Part shown: positions 27,801 to 37,200 of the stretch, piece after piece
How positions within the stretch are numbered: the first letter of the stretch is position 1
Layout: each line of letters begins with the position of its first letter
Source: a virus
DNA length: 64,000 nucleotides
Direction: 5' to 3' (one strand)
IMG/VR virus record: IMGVR_UViG_3300048018_000619
Coordinates: 29,253 to 93,252 of that record
Position numbers and translations under genes: made by a program
Notes under the pieces: model-generated
The model's database searches: none
Seen by the model: only the letters and a program-made list of their open reading frames with translations
What the model was told of the DNA's origin: nothing

Positions 27801-30642
27801 TATCCCCACCATTCTTAGTAAAGGTAACCACACCATTACTTGAATTAAATGTTGCTCCTGTTGTGTGAAGTACGGTGTCCACCGCAAATCCAGTTACATC
27901 AATAGAAGTACCATTTGATTTATTAAGTCTTAGTGTTTGGGTTGAGTCATTATATGTACCACCAGTAACATTTATGTCAGTTAAAGTACTACTAATATTA
28001 AGGGTGTAAGTATCTCCATCATTTCTTGTGAAAGTAATAATACCGTTGGATCCATTAAATGTGGCCCCCGTTGTATACTCATTATTGTATGTTGTAAGAT
28101 ATCCTTCTTGTGAATGATCACCCCATCCATATGCGGTGTCCCAATTACCTATTTGAGTTGATGTAATGTCATAAACTGCGTGTGCAGTAAATATTGGGTC
28201 TGTTTCTGTAAATGAAGTTAAATACCTACCATCAAGATCGACCGTGTATTGATCACCATCATTTCTTGTAAATGTTACAACACCATTTGAAGTACTAAAA
28301 GTCGCCCCTGTAGTGTATTCGTCATTATATGATGTTAGATAACTACCCGTACTCGATTCAATACTATCTAATCTACCATTCTGTGTACTGTTTGTGTCGT
28401 CGTTAGATGATGTGTATGTATTTAAATCATTTCTTAAGTCTGTTACATCATCATCCGTGGCATATGTTAAATCAATACTACTTGTAAAAGATTCAATACT
28501 ATCTAATCTACCATCAACTAAATTATAATTTGTAGTTCCTGTTATATCTATTTGTGCGGAACCACTTACAACTGTTTCAGTATTTAATTTAGATTTTACA
28601 CCACTTAAGAAGTGTACCGATCCAGTATCGAGAGTTAAACTCCTATTTGTATCGATAGTACCTCCACCAGTTAGACCCTTACCACTACCAATTGTTATGG
28701 ATGAGTGGTCAATGTGTTCATTACCTACGTAATTTGTGGTCGCATCATGATCTATCTGTATAGAACCACTTATTACACCATCGTTATTTAATTTACCCTT
28801 AATTGTGGTATTAATACTACTCGTAAATGAATTTAGTGAGGACGTTGATATTTCAATTCTATCAATTCTATCTTCGTGGGAACCACTAGTAGATTCTAAA
28901 CTATCTAACCTACCATCTAATGTTGTAAGATCACTATTAATTAGTAATCTTTCTTCACTTCCTTTAGTACCCGCTTTCCAAGTATTTTCACCCGTATCGT
29001 ATATTAAAGAACCCGATAAAACACCTGGGGACTCCGTATCTCTTACTTCTATACCCGCATTTGCCGCACCACTACCATTAAGTGATAAAATGTTATCGTC
29101 AATGTCTACTGTGGTTGAATCTACCCTTGTTTCTGTCCCTTTAACTAATAAATTACCCTTTATTGTTACGTTTGAACCTGTAAACTCCAACCCTGTATCA
29201 ACTTTAGTCTCAAAAGTTTCAAGATCGGTTAATCTTCCATCGTGGGACCCTGAAGTTGTTTCTAAAGAATCTAATCTTCCATCATGTGAACCACTTGTTG
29301 TTTCTAAACTACTTAGTTTTCCCTCATGAGAACCTGAAGTTGTTTCTAAAGACCCAATCTTCCCTTCTATTGTTGAAAGGTCGTTAGAAACAAGGAAACT
29401 CCCCGTTTTAGATTCAATACTATCTAACCTACCGTCATGGGACCCACTTATTGTCTCTAAACTGTTTAATCTGCCGTGATGTGAAGAAGTGACGGACTCT
29501 ATATAATCTAACCTTAGATTACTTGATCCACTTGTTGTCTCTAAAGAATCTAATCTACCATCGGTTGATGATGTGTATGTATTTAAATCGGTTCTGAGTG
29601 TTGTAACATCATTATCCGTAGCATAAGTATCGTCAATACTTGAAGTGAATTCCTCAAGACTATCTAATCTACCATTTTGATTACTATTTGTGTTATCATT
29701 TGATGATGTGTATGTGTTAAAGGAACCAGTATCAACTAAAGTGGAAAAATCAATAGATCCACTAAGTATTCCTGTTTTCCAAGTTGCAATACCATTATTA
29801 TCTACCGATAAAACTCTATTCTCATATCCTGAGTCAATTGATGGTAATCCACCACCGACAGTTGCCGTTACAGTACCTGTTTGAGGTGATGCAAAACTAA
29901 CAACCACTTGATTAACACTTGTTGCCTCTATTTTCTGTGGGATAATAACCTCATCATTACTGTCAAAAACCTCAATAGAGGGGTGTTTTTCGTTTAAATT
30001 GTGATTTAATGTCCATGTACTTGTTGCACTTGTAACTTCTAACTTTGCAGTTTTACCTTCTCCACCGTCCGATTCCGAGGCAACCCCTGAAAGGAATACA
30101 ACCGCATCACCACCTGTGGTACCACTTATTTTTATACCTGTTGAATCATCGAATTTAATTCTTGTGAACGTAGAATCGATAGAAGTCGATCCCGCGTCTG
30201 ATCCTGAGATTTTAATTGGCACATCTGTTAAACCTAAACCACTACCTGTAAATTCTGTTGCTGTGAGAGACCCTGTTACTGTAGTATCCGTATTAATATG
30301 TAAACCATCCGCATCAATAGATGCTGTGGAGGTTGAACTCGCTATTCGATCTAAACTAAGACCCGTAACTCCTGATGCAGGAATATTATAAAGTCCACCA
30401 CCATCACCAATAAAGGATGAACTGATATTAGTTGCCGTTAAATCGCCAACTAAGTCAATATTACCAAAATTTTGTGTGTTTGTGATTATTACTTCTTCGA
30501 CGGAAGGTCCGTTTGAACCTGATTTTGATAAGAAAATCTTACCGTCGGTTGTATTCATGGATAATTCACCAAGTAGTAGTTGTGAATTAATCGGAATCTT
30601 ACCGGATATAGCGCTTCTACGCAGTTTAACTGTCTGTCCCAT
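21838..30642 (-). CDS. Giant tail fiber with C-terminal S74 intramolecular chaperone
   Basis: 2934 residues. The N-terminus (KLRRSAISGKIPINSQLLLGELSMNTTDGKIFLSK) is the usual phage fiber attachment module. A coiled-coil stretch follows with repeats of SLETTSGSHDGRLD (about residues 350-480). Next is the shared DNIxxLNG...SGSLxYD module, then a long repetitive shaft with twelve copies of NWDTAYGWGDHSQAGYLT. The last 110 residues (SDKRLKDNIKPIENAIDKI, then VGVIAQEIEEVLPELV) are the S74 endosialidase-type chaperone. S74 domains fold a trimeric fiber and are then cleaved off. This gene is about 14% of the window. It is probably the main receptor-binding fiber. Confidence 0.88.
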   Translation of the reverse strand: MGQTVKLRRSAISGKIPINSQLLLGELSMNTTDGKIFLSKSGSNGPSVEEVIITNTQNFGNIDLVGDLTATNISSSFIGDGGGLYNIPASGVTGLSLDRIASSTSTASIDADGLHINTDTTVTGSLTATEFTGSGLGLTDVPIKISGSDAGSTSIDSTFTRIKFDDSTGIKISGTTGGDAVVFLSGVASESDGGEGKTAKLEVTSATSTWTLNHNLNEKHPSIEVFDSNDEVIIPQKIEATSVNQVVVSFASPQTGTVTATVGGGLPSIDSGYENRVLSVDNNGIATWKTGILSGSIDFSTLVDTGSFNTYTSSNDNTNSNQNGRLDSLEEFTSSIDDTYATDNDVTTLRTDLNTYTSSTDGRLDSLETTSGSSNLRLDYIESVTSSHHGRLNSLETISGSHDGRLDSIESKTGSFLVSNDLSTIEGKIGSLETTSGSHEGKLSSLETTSGSHDGRLDSLETTSGSHDGRLTDLETFETKVDTGLEFTGSNVTIKGNLLVKGTETRVDSTTVDIDDNILSLNGSGAANAGIEVRDTESPGVLSGSLIYDTGENTWKAGTKGSEERLLINSDLTTLDGRLDSLESTSGSHEDRIDRIEISTSSLNSFTSSINTTIKGKLNNDGVISGSIQIDHDATTNYVGNEHIDHSSITIGSGKGLTGGGTIDTNRSLTLDTGSVHFLSGVKSKLNTETVVSGSAQIDITGTTNYNLVDGRLDSIESFTSSIDLTYATDDDVTDLRNDLNTYTSSNDDTNSTQNGRLDSIESSTGSYLTSYNDEYTTGATFSTSNGVVTFTRNDGDQYTVDLDGRYLTSFTETDPIFTAHAVYDITSTQIGNWDTAYGWGDHSQEGYLTTYNNEYTTGATFNGSNGIITFTRNDGDTYTLNISSTLTDINVTGGTYNDSTQTLRLNKSNGTSIDVTGFAVDTVLHTTGATFNSSNGVVTFTKNGGDTYTVDLDGRYLTSFTETDPIFTAHAVYDITSTQISNWDTAYGWGNHASAGYLTSYTDTNEFVTGATFNDGNGIVTFTRNNGGDTFTVDLDGRYLEFETNGNTSDVNNVTRTIFSANNTNGSTSNRPVNWSTVYTLGGGYNALQLGTNEDYSESGLWVRQYNGNSASPQGSGWQNWTEVWTTNHFSANDRNNWNTAYGWGDHGTAGYLTSFTETDPVFTSHAAYDITSTQISNWDTAYGWGDHGSAGYLTSYNDEYTTGATFNGGNGIITFTRNDGDTYTVDISSTLTDINVTGGTYNDANQTLTLNKSNGSSVDVTGFAVDTVLHTTGATFNSSNGVITFTKNGGDTYTVDIDGRFLTSYTETQTLNDVTTLGATTSNDLQVGGLTISDTFPYLDFVDTNSFTDTADRFRVRAGGNNGMIQWSDSSAGTVTTLMTFLPDGKITMGNGIQFTATGGVDMGTNTITDGKVAQWNTAYGWGDHSQAGYLTTYNNEYTTGATFNTSNGVITFTRNDGDQFTVDIDGRYLTSFTETDTLSSVTSRGNSTNNSISVGDFLASHQSAQNATTKAEMLSMGVAKFRPHSTNSGTLAIAQVDAGNSVGLQFTNGAGTADWDMSLQPFGGNVGINKVNPSGALHVYSGTSERFLVSGDVHVQGSTDLNINGASRRLSFTSGTGTIRTTTANELYLQTNSTTAITIDANQNVEISGTLSASGYNKTNWDTAYGWGDHSQAGYVTSSGNTIIGTDSDINTSGSYVVDQLTMTDGVITSHSTRQLSELRIPDTRAAEKTPNEYTDQHLSLDFTDEYGSLGSWYSGITLKGWTGTYAAWQLISEADSGIGDTNLYFRQGNGTTWQSMRTVWTSANFANNSSNWNTAYGWGDHSQAGYLTSSSTQSKYLRSDTDDTTTGALTIGEGTNQARLIIKKADNDVSDHIVFYNGTTRIGEIGAQDDTWLRINQNTSKNIYTPRYIRADAGFFVDGTSKGINGSGNFIGGTIAGASDANVTNWDTAYEWGDHSQEGYLTSYNDEYTTGATFNGGNGIITFTRNDGDQYTVDISSTLTDINVTGGTYNDANQTLTLNKSNGSSVDVTGFAVDTVLHTTGATFNSGNGVVTFTKNGGDTYTVDLDGRYLTSESNSFLGDGGSANTHPGTNKVIFTGQVSAGSGALGMPTVDNSNAFLNINRHSGEYNSQLGFSSNGNIYYRKFSAAAINSTQAWLQVYHSGNFTNNSSNWNTAYGWGDHSTAGYITSQATDFVSKSSGGQFDGLITIKEDTNTSTTAGKSLLTLHNENSDISQQQSFIDFKFTDTNANYTPQVRIGAQVGPDADANAMSKEGAGSFVVYTAPVGSDELGNSSGLAEQFRVSYNGTVTAQGQIVATGGNSGNWNTAYGWGDHSQVGYLTSSSTQSKYLRTDVDDTIESGSIISFKTAAGTTRGFLQSTDTNDEHFIIATSGGEDIAFKDGGVAGTTNMVIRGDGNVVVTGSVTASGGNSGNWNTAYGWGDHSQEGYIKSFDNDIDYINSASFDTGTGVITGTGVGNAGFTVDIDGRYLKISDKAADSDKLDGIDSSEFLRSNTADTFTGTITMGTQKALVANNYGRGVYGIYSSTRYQHVWSMGTSYNLSDDGTSAGNLYGLAFTHTNVGGESKSGLDHQMLIMRNGTTVSAIGAGIWTDGTITTTSHGNSSQWNTAYGWGNHASAGYASSSHTHSTSDITSGTFVAARFSQSTRYNIGLILGYSSQTRDKIRVWDSSEYSIGMKNGYDYGHIGSGEYAMSFQMSNTAGRGWWWGDTSHTDDQGAASITTEGKMVIAKSLSVGQGETITNPSDTPLYVEGTTAGETVFEVQGTSGQLFSITDSLIGDIFEVSDISGIPILTVNSSGVVTVDDTLHVTGDVIAYYASDKRLKDNIKPIENAIDKIKMIGGYEFDWNSNSKNNNGHDVGVIAQEIEEVLPELVGTRSDGYKGVKYEKLTALLIQSNKELIARVEELESKLKK
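22720..28145 (-). repeat. Coding repeats of the fiber shaft
   Basis: Twelve copies of a W(N/D)TAYGWG(D/N)H motif, spaced unevenly and interleaved with TxTTGATFNxxNGxxTFTxxxGD and TDINVTGGTYND blocks. At the DNA level the unit is seen as ccccatccatatgcggt-type strings. The copies vary at third positions, so the repeats are old and kept by selection rather than recent duplications. They could support recombination and length change. Confidence 0.7.
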
Positions 30643-30663
30643 ATATATGGATCTCTCTAAATG

Positions 30664-30671
30664 TATTTATA
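30664..30671 (-). promoter_or_regulatory. TATAAATA motif upstream of the giant fiber (coding strand)
   Basis: On the minus (coding) strand this reads CTATAAATACAT, the T4 late-promoter consensus, ending about 21 bases before the fiber ATG at 30642. It is the opposite orientation to the recurring TATTTATA motif. Confidence 0.35.
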
Positions 30672-30708
30672 GTGATATCTATCACTTTTATTATGATCTA
30701 TATAGATC
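30671..30708. promoter_or_regulatory. Pair of palindromes upstream of the giant fiber
   Basis: Two perfect inverted repeats lie side by side: AGTGATATCTATCACT (30671-30686) and GATCTATATAGATC (30695-30708). They fall between the TATAAATA and TATTTATA motifs. Operator-like sites for a dimeric DNA-binding protein or cruciform elements are both possible. Confidence 0.45.
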
Positions 30709-30713
30709 TTTAT

Positions 30714-30721
30714 TATAAATA
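30714..30721 (-). promoter_or_regulatory. Late-type promoter motif TATTTATA
   Basis: Coding strand GTATTTATAATAAAG, in the 156-base gap between the two long fiber genes, upstream of the paired palindromes. It is 71 bases from the fiber ATG. Confidence 0.4.
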
Positions 30722-30740
30722 CTACTTAATATCAATATAT

Positions 30741-30775
30741 AAAGAAAATCCCCTGATTTCTCAAGGGATTTTTGT
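30741..30775 (-). terminator. Rho-independent terminator after the 713-residue fiber
   Basis: Stem AAAATCCC (30745-30752) pairs with GGGATTTT (30765-30772) around a short loop. It is 24 bases downstream of the stop of the gene 30799-32940. The flanks are A/T on both sides, so it could act in both directions. Confidence 0.6.
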
Positions 30776-30798
30776 GTAATAAATATTTAATTTAGTTT

Positions 30799-32940
30799 TT
30801 AGTAAGTTCCTCCATCAATAACGGTAGAAAATACTAAAGATCCATCACTTGATTTGTAACCTAAGATACCGTCTAAAACATCAGTTGTTCCTGTACTCGT
30901 TATATAACCTATTTCACTACTTGAATTTCTAAATACAATTTTTGAAGTAGTATTTCCCGAATCAAGTCCACCACCACCACTAAGTGTTACGTTACCCGCA
31001 ATTAAAGTAGAACCAGTGTCTTTATCAACTGTAAATTTGTTTGTGTTATATGCCAATACACTACCATCATCAGTAAGTAAAGAATCACCCATAGTGTTCT
31101 TACCTGTTGCTACAGGTATTGAACCAATTCCTAAACTACTTTCCGAACCGTAAGCTCCCGCAGTTGTCCCAAGTAATTTACTTGATTTTCCTGATGAAGA
31201 AACAAACATCCAATGGTCATCTTGTGAATCCCATACTAAAGATGCAGATACACCTGAAGATCCTGAATCCATAACCTCAAAACCTGCGTATCTTTCAAAT
31301 GGTGAATATGCGTTTAATTTAATAATATTGTCATCGATTTCGACTGTTTGTGATTGTATATTCACTTCGGTAGCCGTACCTAATATTTCTAAGTTACCTG
31401 ATATTGTTACATTATCATTAACTGTTAATGTTCCATCAATTTCAGTATTACCTGTTACACCAAGTGTTCCACCTATAGTAGAATTACCTGTGATGGTTGC
31501 CGTGGCACCACCTAAATCACCTGATGCTTCAACATCACCAGTTACGTCTAATGTTGATCCGTCAAATGTTAACTTTGAACTATCTTCAATTGCTCCTCCC
31601 GTACCTGCTAATACTACTCTACCTGATGTTAAATCTTCTACGATTGCACTTGCTAATGTAGATTCACCATCAACATCTAAACTAGATTTTAATTGTGCAG
31701 AACCTGTAACGTTTAGTGTTGAATTAATTCCGACCGCACCTTTTAGTTCCGTAGTACCTACCGAAGTTAATGAACTTGCCGCAGATATATCGTTACCAAT
31801 TGTTGAACTACCCACACTAATAACATTAGTTGTTGAGTTGTATGTTAAATCAGCGTCATCCTGTAATGAGTCTCCGTCAACTGCGAAAGGTATTCTGTTA
31901 GCAGTTAATGGTGTACCATTATTATCAAGTAATGTCTCTCCTTGTACCCTTGAGTCTAATGTGTCTTGTACTAATTTGTTATTTCCGTCTAAACCAATAA
32001 AGATTGCTGTATCTCCGTCAGGAATATTTGATAATTCAATGTCTCCCGAATTTACAGTAATTGTGTCCGAACTTGCATCACCTAAAGTAACGTTACCTTT
32101 TAAGTCTGTAGTTCCTGATACCGTTAAGTCACCTGGTAGAGCCAAACTATTTACAGATAATCCACCTTCAAGGTTTAAGTCTTGAATGTGTGCCGTTCCA
32201 CTTACGTATAATTCTCTCCATGCCTTAGTTGTAGAACCTAAATCAAATGCGTCATTTACATCTGGTATGAATGAAGATGATATATCCGCACCAAATGAAA
32301 CAAAGTCTGTTGATGCATCACCAACACTAATATTTCCACCTAAGTTTATATTTCCTGCAATGTCCGCATCTCCCGTAAGTCTAAGATTTGAACCCGTAAT
32401 TTCTCCTTCCGAAACTAATTTTCCTACAGTCGCAGTTAAAGCAACCCCTAAACTATCTCCTAGGTTTGTTGCTCCCGTAACTCCTAAAGTTCCACCGATA
32501 GTTTGATTTCCTGTTACGGTTACCGTACCACCAGTTACATTTGTTAGGTTAGCGTTAGAACCTGTAAGTGATGTTATTGTTACATTAGAAATTAAATTAC
32601 CCTCTATGTTACCTGTTAAATCTACCCTGTCATTACCAACTCCATCATTATTTAATATGTATAATGATTCGTCTCCTGACGCGTAAAATGGAGTTCCGTC
32701 TAAAATTGATCCGTAAGTACCAACACCTATTGTGGGTGCATTGGTTCCTGAATATATTTTTGATGTTGGTTTGAACGCTCCGGCGACTCCTTCGTCACTA
32801 GAAACGGGTGACCCAACAAATACGAAAGGTCCAGCTAAATCTGAGATCGATCCTGACGCTATCAAGACTTCACCATTTCTTGTGGTTGTTGCCTTTACAC
32901 TGTCTATCGAACCTCTTCTGTGTTTAATAATTTGAGCCAT
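30799..32940 (-). CDS. Tail fiber protein with repetitive beta shaft
   Basis: 713 residues. It begins MAQIIKHRRGSIDSVKATTTRNGEVLIASG, a typical phage fiber N-terminus. The body is low-complexity beta repeats such as NQTIGGTLGVTGATNLGDS and SGTTDLKGNVTLGDASSD. The shared module is at about 545-610 (VEIDDNIIKLN, then SASLVWDSQDDHWMF). It has no S74 domain, no cysteines and no enzyme motif. A late-type ATATTTATA lies 37 bases upstream. Likely a trimeric fiber or fiber segment joined to the giant fiber. Confidence 0.75.
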   Translation of the reverse strand: MAQIIKHRRGSIDSVKATTTRNGEVLIASGSISDLAGPFVFVGSPVSSDEGVAGAFKPTSKIYSGTNAPTIGVGTYGSILDGTPFYASGDESLYILNNDGVGNDRVDLTGNIEGNLISNVTITSLTGSNANLTNVTGGTVTVTGNQTIGGTLGVTGATNLGDSLGVALTATVGKLVSEGEITGSNLRLTGDADIAGNINLGGNISVGDASTDFVSFGADISSSFIPDVNDAFDLGSTTKAWRELYVSGTAHIQDLNLEGGLSVNSLALPGDLTVSGTTDLKGNVTLGDASSDTITVNSGDIELSNIPDGDTAIFIGLDGNNKLVQDTLDSRVQGETLLDNNGTPLTANRIPFAVDGDSLQDDADLTYNSTTNVISVGSSTIGNDISAASSLTSVGTTELKGAVGINSTLNVTGSAQLKSSLDVDGESTLASAIVEDLTSGRVVLAGTGGAIEDSSKLTFDGSTLDVTGDVEASGDLGGATATITGNSTIGGTLGVTGNTEIDGTLTVNDNVTISGNLEILGTATEVNIQSQTVEIDDNIIKLNAYSPFERYAGFEVMDSGSSGVSASLVWDSQDDHWMFVSSSGKSSKLLGTTAGAYGSESSLGIGSIPVATGKNTMGDSLLTDDGSVLAYNTNKFTVDKDTGSTLIAGNVTLSGGGGLDSGNTTSKIVFRNSSSEIGYITSTGTTDVLDGILGYKSSDGSLVFSTVIDGGTY

Positions 32941-32977
32941 CTTCTTTTTTAAATTTTGTCTTTATTTGATTTATTAT

Positions 32978-32985
32978 TATAAATA
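32978..32985 (-). promoter_or_regulatory. Late-type promoter motif TATTTATA
   Basis: Coding strand GATATTTATAATAATAAATC in the 54-base gap ahead of the gene starting at 32940, 37 bases from the ATG. Confidence 0.5.
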
Positions 32986-32994
32986 TCTTGAATA

Positions 32995-34203
32995 TTAGAA
33001 ACCACCAAGGTCCATGACAGAATTATTATTAATATCTCCTATCGATCCTAAGTTTTCAATGTTTAGTGATGCGGACCTTATTTGATTCTCTATTTGATTT
33101 TTTAATATACTCATCGCACCCGACACAATTAATGAATCTTGAGTTATGTCTTGCGATTGTAATGTTGTTTGTCCTTCAACCTTTAAGTCTCCTTTTATTA
33201 TGACCGAGCCAGTTACTTGTAGATCACTTGTTGATGACCAATATGAACCTGAATTACCCCATACTAAATCGTCTTGTCTTGCAATTGGTAATTCACTTCC
33301 CTCTTGACCCGCAATCCACTGATCATTCGTAGCATCCCATAATAAAGAACCTGATACGGTATTAGGATTTACTGTGTCTTTAATACTTAATCCACCAAAA
33401 TTAGATTCGTTACCGTTTAACTCTATAATATTATCATTAACGATAACCGTCTCAGATAATGATGAGGTTACAGTTCCATGTACAGTAAAGTCTCCTGTTA
33501 AATCTAAAGATCCACTTATCTGTATGTCATTCGTAGTGGCATAAAATGAACCTGTAGGTTTAAATATATCTTGTATAGCACTAGCACCACCTCCACCTAA
33601 TTGGTCACTTAATGTTCTACCAACATATTGGTAAACACTCATGTATACATATTGATTACTTGAAGGGGTACCACTTATAAATTGTACTACACCTGTTTTG
33701 TAATCAAAAGAATAGGTAGATGGTTGTCTTAAATCACTATTTGATGGGGAGGAAGAATTAGTTGAAACAAAAAGTTTAATTAAATAACCTGGTGTGGAAT
33801 CCTCAACTGTTGAGTTTGCCAAACCTGATATGGCATATTTTGGTGAAATGAAATTTACTTCTTGATCATTACTAATCAACTGTGCCCCTATACCGTCATT
33901 TGAACCGACGGGATCTAAGAAAAACCAAACCTCCCTATTTAAATCAGATTTAGTTAATTTATGTCTGTACCAATATTTTAATACATCTAAACTTGTATCA
34001 CTATCGGTATAGACAGATAAGTGATCTGAACTACCATTAAATGGTAAGTTTGAAGAAGGTATGAGACTTTGGTCAACATAAATTTCACTACTATTTAAAT
34101 CCAATACAGAAGTGAATGATTCTTGTGAATCTAGTAGGTTGTTGTGTGTATACCTCTTACTTTGGAGGAACCTTGATGATTTTATATTCTTATCGTATGC
34201 CAT
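32995..34203 (-). CDS. Tail fiber/baseplate-associated structural protein
   Basis: 402 residues. The N-terminal 200 residues form strands without repeats (VYTDSDTSLDVLKYWYRHK, VWFFLDPVGSNDGIGAQL, VQFISGTPSSNQYVYMSVYQYVG). After a linker it carries the shared fiber module at about 240-310 (IVNDNIIELNGNESNFGGLSI, SGSLLWDATNDQW). It ends in a short coiled region (LSIKNQIENQIRSASL-like). It lies between two longer fiber genes, five bases from one of them. It probably joins fiber segments; that is inferred from shared modules. Confidence 0.65.
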   Translation of the reverse strand: MAYDKNIKSSRFLQSKRYTHNNLLDSQESFTSVLDLNSSEIYVDQSLIPSSNLPFNGSSDHLSVYTDSDTSLDVLKYWYRHKLTKSDLNREVWFFLDPVGSNDGIGAQLISNDQEVNFISPKYAISGLANSTVEDSTPGYLIKLFVSTNSSSPSNSDLRQPSTYSFDYKTGVVQFISGTPSSNQYVYMSVYQYVGRTLSDQLGGGGASAIQDIFKPTGSFYATTNDIQISGSLDLTGDFTVHGTVTSSLSETVIVNDNIIELNGNESNFGGLSIKDTVNPNTVSGSLLWDATNDQWIAGQEGSELPIARQDDLVWGNSGSYWSSTSDLQVTGSVIIKGDLKVEGQTTLQSQDITQDSLIVSGAMSILKNQIENQIRSASLNIENLGSIGDINNNSVMDLGGF

Positions 34204-34208
34204 GTCTC

Positions 34209-37200
34209 TTAACTAAAACTTACACTTAAACTTGTTATGGGTGTTGGGTCCCCTTTGTATCTAACCAATACCATAATTTCATTATAGGTTGAATTCAGGA
34301 ACATACCGTCTGAATTTCTCATAGGTAAAGAATATGAACCCCCTGAACCCGATCCACCTGTATTACCGTACAAATCTATATCTAAACCAAATGGGTTAGT
34401 ACCATCTGTGTTAGAACTTATTGATCCAACAAAATTTTCTAATGTTTTAGTTGGGTCATAAAATCTTGCGTTTGCATAAACATTAGTTGTAGAAGATTCA
34501 AATAGTATTACCACAGATGCTGAGTTATTATTTGTTGAGTCCCATGAAACTAAAGACGTTCCACCTACATTAATACTCATACTTGTTTTTGTTCCTGATG
34601 TGGAAAATTTTCTAACATAATACTTATAATCACTACTATTACTTGGGTTAGTTAACCAATATCCATTGTTACCACCTGGTTTAACTAAACGGTTAGGTCT
34701 TACTTGTAAATCTTTAGGACCCAAAATACCATATTCATTATAGGTGTTATCCCAAGAAGTTCCACCAAATGAAAGTAAATTATCATTCAGTTCTAATCTT
34801 CTACCCTCACCCGTAAAATTTTCAGAAGTGTTAGATGAACCATCGTATGTTTGTGATCTACCATAATAATGTAAACTACCACTTGATGCCGGTTGTCCAA
34901 ACGTTCCCGCTATGTGTACGGACCTACTTTCAGAATCAGACCTACTTCCACCGAATCCGGCTCCACTTATTGAAACCGACTGGTTAGCTGAGGTACCATA
35001 CGAATTACCCGCACTCCAACTCAAACCTGAATTAAGTTTTATTTTATCATTAATGTGTGGAATTGTACCACTCGACCTTAAATCTGTAAATGTTTCATCA
35101 TAAAACACATTACTTGTTGATATTCTACCGTTAGAGACACTTGCAGTTCTTTGACCACTATTACCTGACATTGAACCGTGTGTACCGTTTTGGTACAACT
35201 TATTAAATGTACCCCCAATGGACCCACTCGCGTTAAACGTTGCCGTTTGTAAGTATGGTGCCCCACTTAAAGATCTTGATGTTGCGGTTAATTGTTCCAT
35301 AGAATCAATATTTGCCGAAACACCTAAATTAGTTGACCCTATACCACTTTCAATTGTCGGCATTGGTCCATATAGTATCTCAGTATTACTCTCTATTGGT
35401 GTGGTAAAATCACTTGACCCACTTGCTATAGATATCGAACTTGATATATGGTAATACCCAATATCGTCTATAGTATTACCAGCATTTAAAATTGTTGGAC
35501 TAAAGACTCCACTATATTTACCGTCTTGATACCCTGCGGGAATTAATTCAGGATTTGCCGATTCAATCTTACCAAGAGTAACTCCATTAGTTGTTCCCGC
35601 ACCAGATTGTATTATTAAATGATTAGAACTTGATTCTTCCAATAAAACTCTGTTATGGTCGAATTTTTTAAACGTAAAAGATCCTGAAACTTTAAACGTT
35701 GTGGGTGTTCCGCTACTTAATCTACCTAAACCAAATAAATTACCATCATTTGATGATCTAACAGTTGTTGAACCACCGTATCTACTTGTAAATGAGTGTC
35801 TATAATTACTATTTGTATAAAAAGTACCGAATGACCCTAAGATTGTTCCACCAATACTAGCAAATCCACTATCAATAAGGTCAATTAGTGTTGTATTTGT
35901 TGTTCCTGAAGGAAGATATCCACCAATACCCGAATCTGTTGATGTATTAAATGTGTTTTTAGTATATCCGTTATAATATTTGGTGTTTGGAGAGGCATCA
36001 GGTGCTGAAGAGGATAATAACCCCGCCATAAACCTAATAATCTCCGAAACGTCTGTGTTTTCATTAAAATTATTAAAATATGAACCATTCATGGTCCCCC
36101 AATCATTTGAAGTGGGTTGACCCACGTTAATATTTTCTGCATGTAATGATTTTGACACAATTACACCATATTTTCCTGTTATAGAACCATCGGGTGAATC
36201 TAAACCACTACCCGATATTTGTAAATTTTCAGATGTACCATAATATGAACCTGTTTGTTGGAATATATTACTTGCTTCGATATCTGTTTGTGCATTACCA
36301 ATAGCATCACTTAAAGATGCGGAAATGTCTTCTAATTCTTGGTCTGTCGCATAAGTGTTATCTAAAGAAGTACTAAATAATTCTAAACCATCAATCCTTG
36401 TTTCATGATCAGACCCTGTCGTTTCTAATTCGACTAACCTACCATCATGTAATGTGAATGTGGAATCAACCGATTGTGATAATTCGTTTATCGAAGATGA
36501 TAATGACGATGATAAATCAGTTAGGTCATTATTAACCTGATCAAAAGATGAGGATACTGACTGTGATAAATCATTTATTGATGATGATAATGATGAGGAC
36601 AATTCACTTATTGATCCTGATAATGAAGACGATAAGTCTGTTAATTGTTGGTCTGTCGCGAATGTGGCGTCTAATGAAGAACTAAAGTCCTCCAAATTCA
36701 CAACCCTACCATCTAATGAAGACGATAGATCACCTATTGATGAGGTGATTGATTGTGATAAATCCGTTAATTGTTGGTCCGTTGCAAATGTTGCATCTAA
36801 TGAAGAACTAAATAACTCTAAGTCAACTAACCTACCGTCATGTAGAGTAAACGTAGAGTCGACAGATGAAGATAATTCATTTATTGATGATGATAATGAT
36901 GAGGATAAATCTGTTAAATCTGTATTGACTTGGTCAAACGACGACGACACTGATTGTGATAAATCATTAATCGATGACGACACTGAAGACGATAAATCTG
37001 TTAAATCCGTATTAACCTGATCAAATGATGAGGATACTGATTGTGATAATTCGTTTATAGAAGATGATATTGAAGATGAAAGAGTTGTTAATTCACTCTC
37101 TATTACTATATTTTCTTCTAACCCTAAAGGTCCTCCAACCCATCTATCAGTTGTTGTATCCCACAACAATGATCCTGAAACTAAATTAGGGTTTGTGGGG

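Noticed and set aside
22720-28145. Regular repeats that could be read as a CRISPR-like array
   Set aside because: The spacing is uneven and the repeats are in frame coding for WNTAYGWGDH motifs; no cas genes nearby.
28805-29329. A 174-residue plus-strand frame within the giant fiber
   Set aside because: It is the complement of coding repeats; low-complexity Ser/Leu/Val content and no start context. A shadow of the fiber gene.
30664-30671. Calling all TATAAATA strings T4-type late promoters
   Set aside because: Most copies are in the opposite orientation to their genes. In an AT-rich genome several copies per strand are expected by chance, so only gap-located ones were kept.
31328-32185. A 285-residue plus-strand frame
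   Set aside because: Antisense of the 713-residue fiber's repeats; its composition mirrors the repeats and no promoter is visible.
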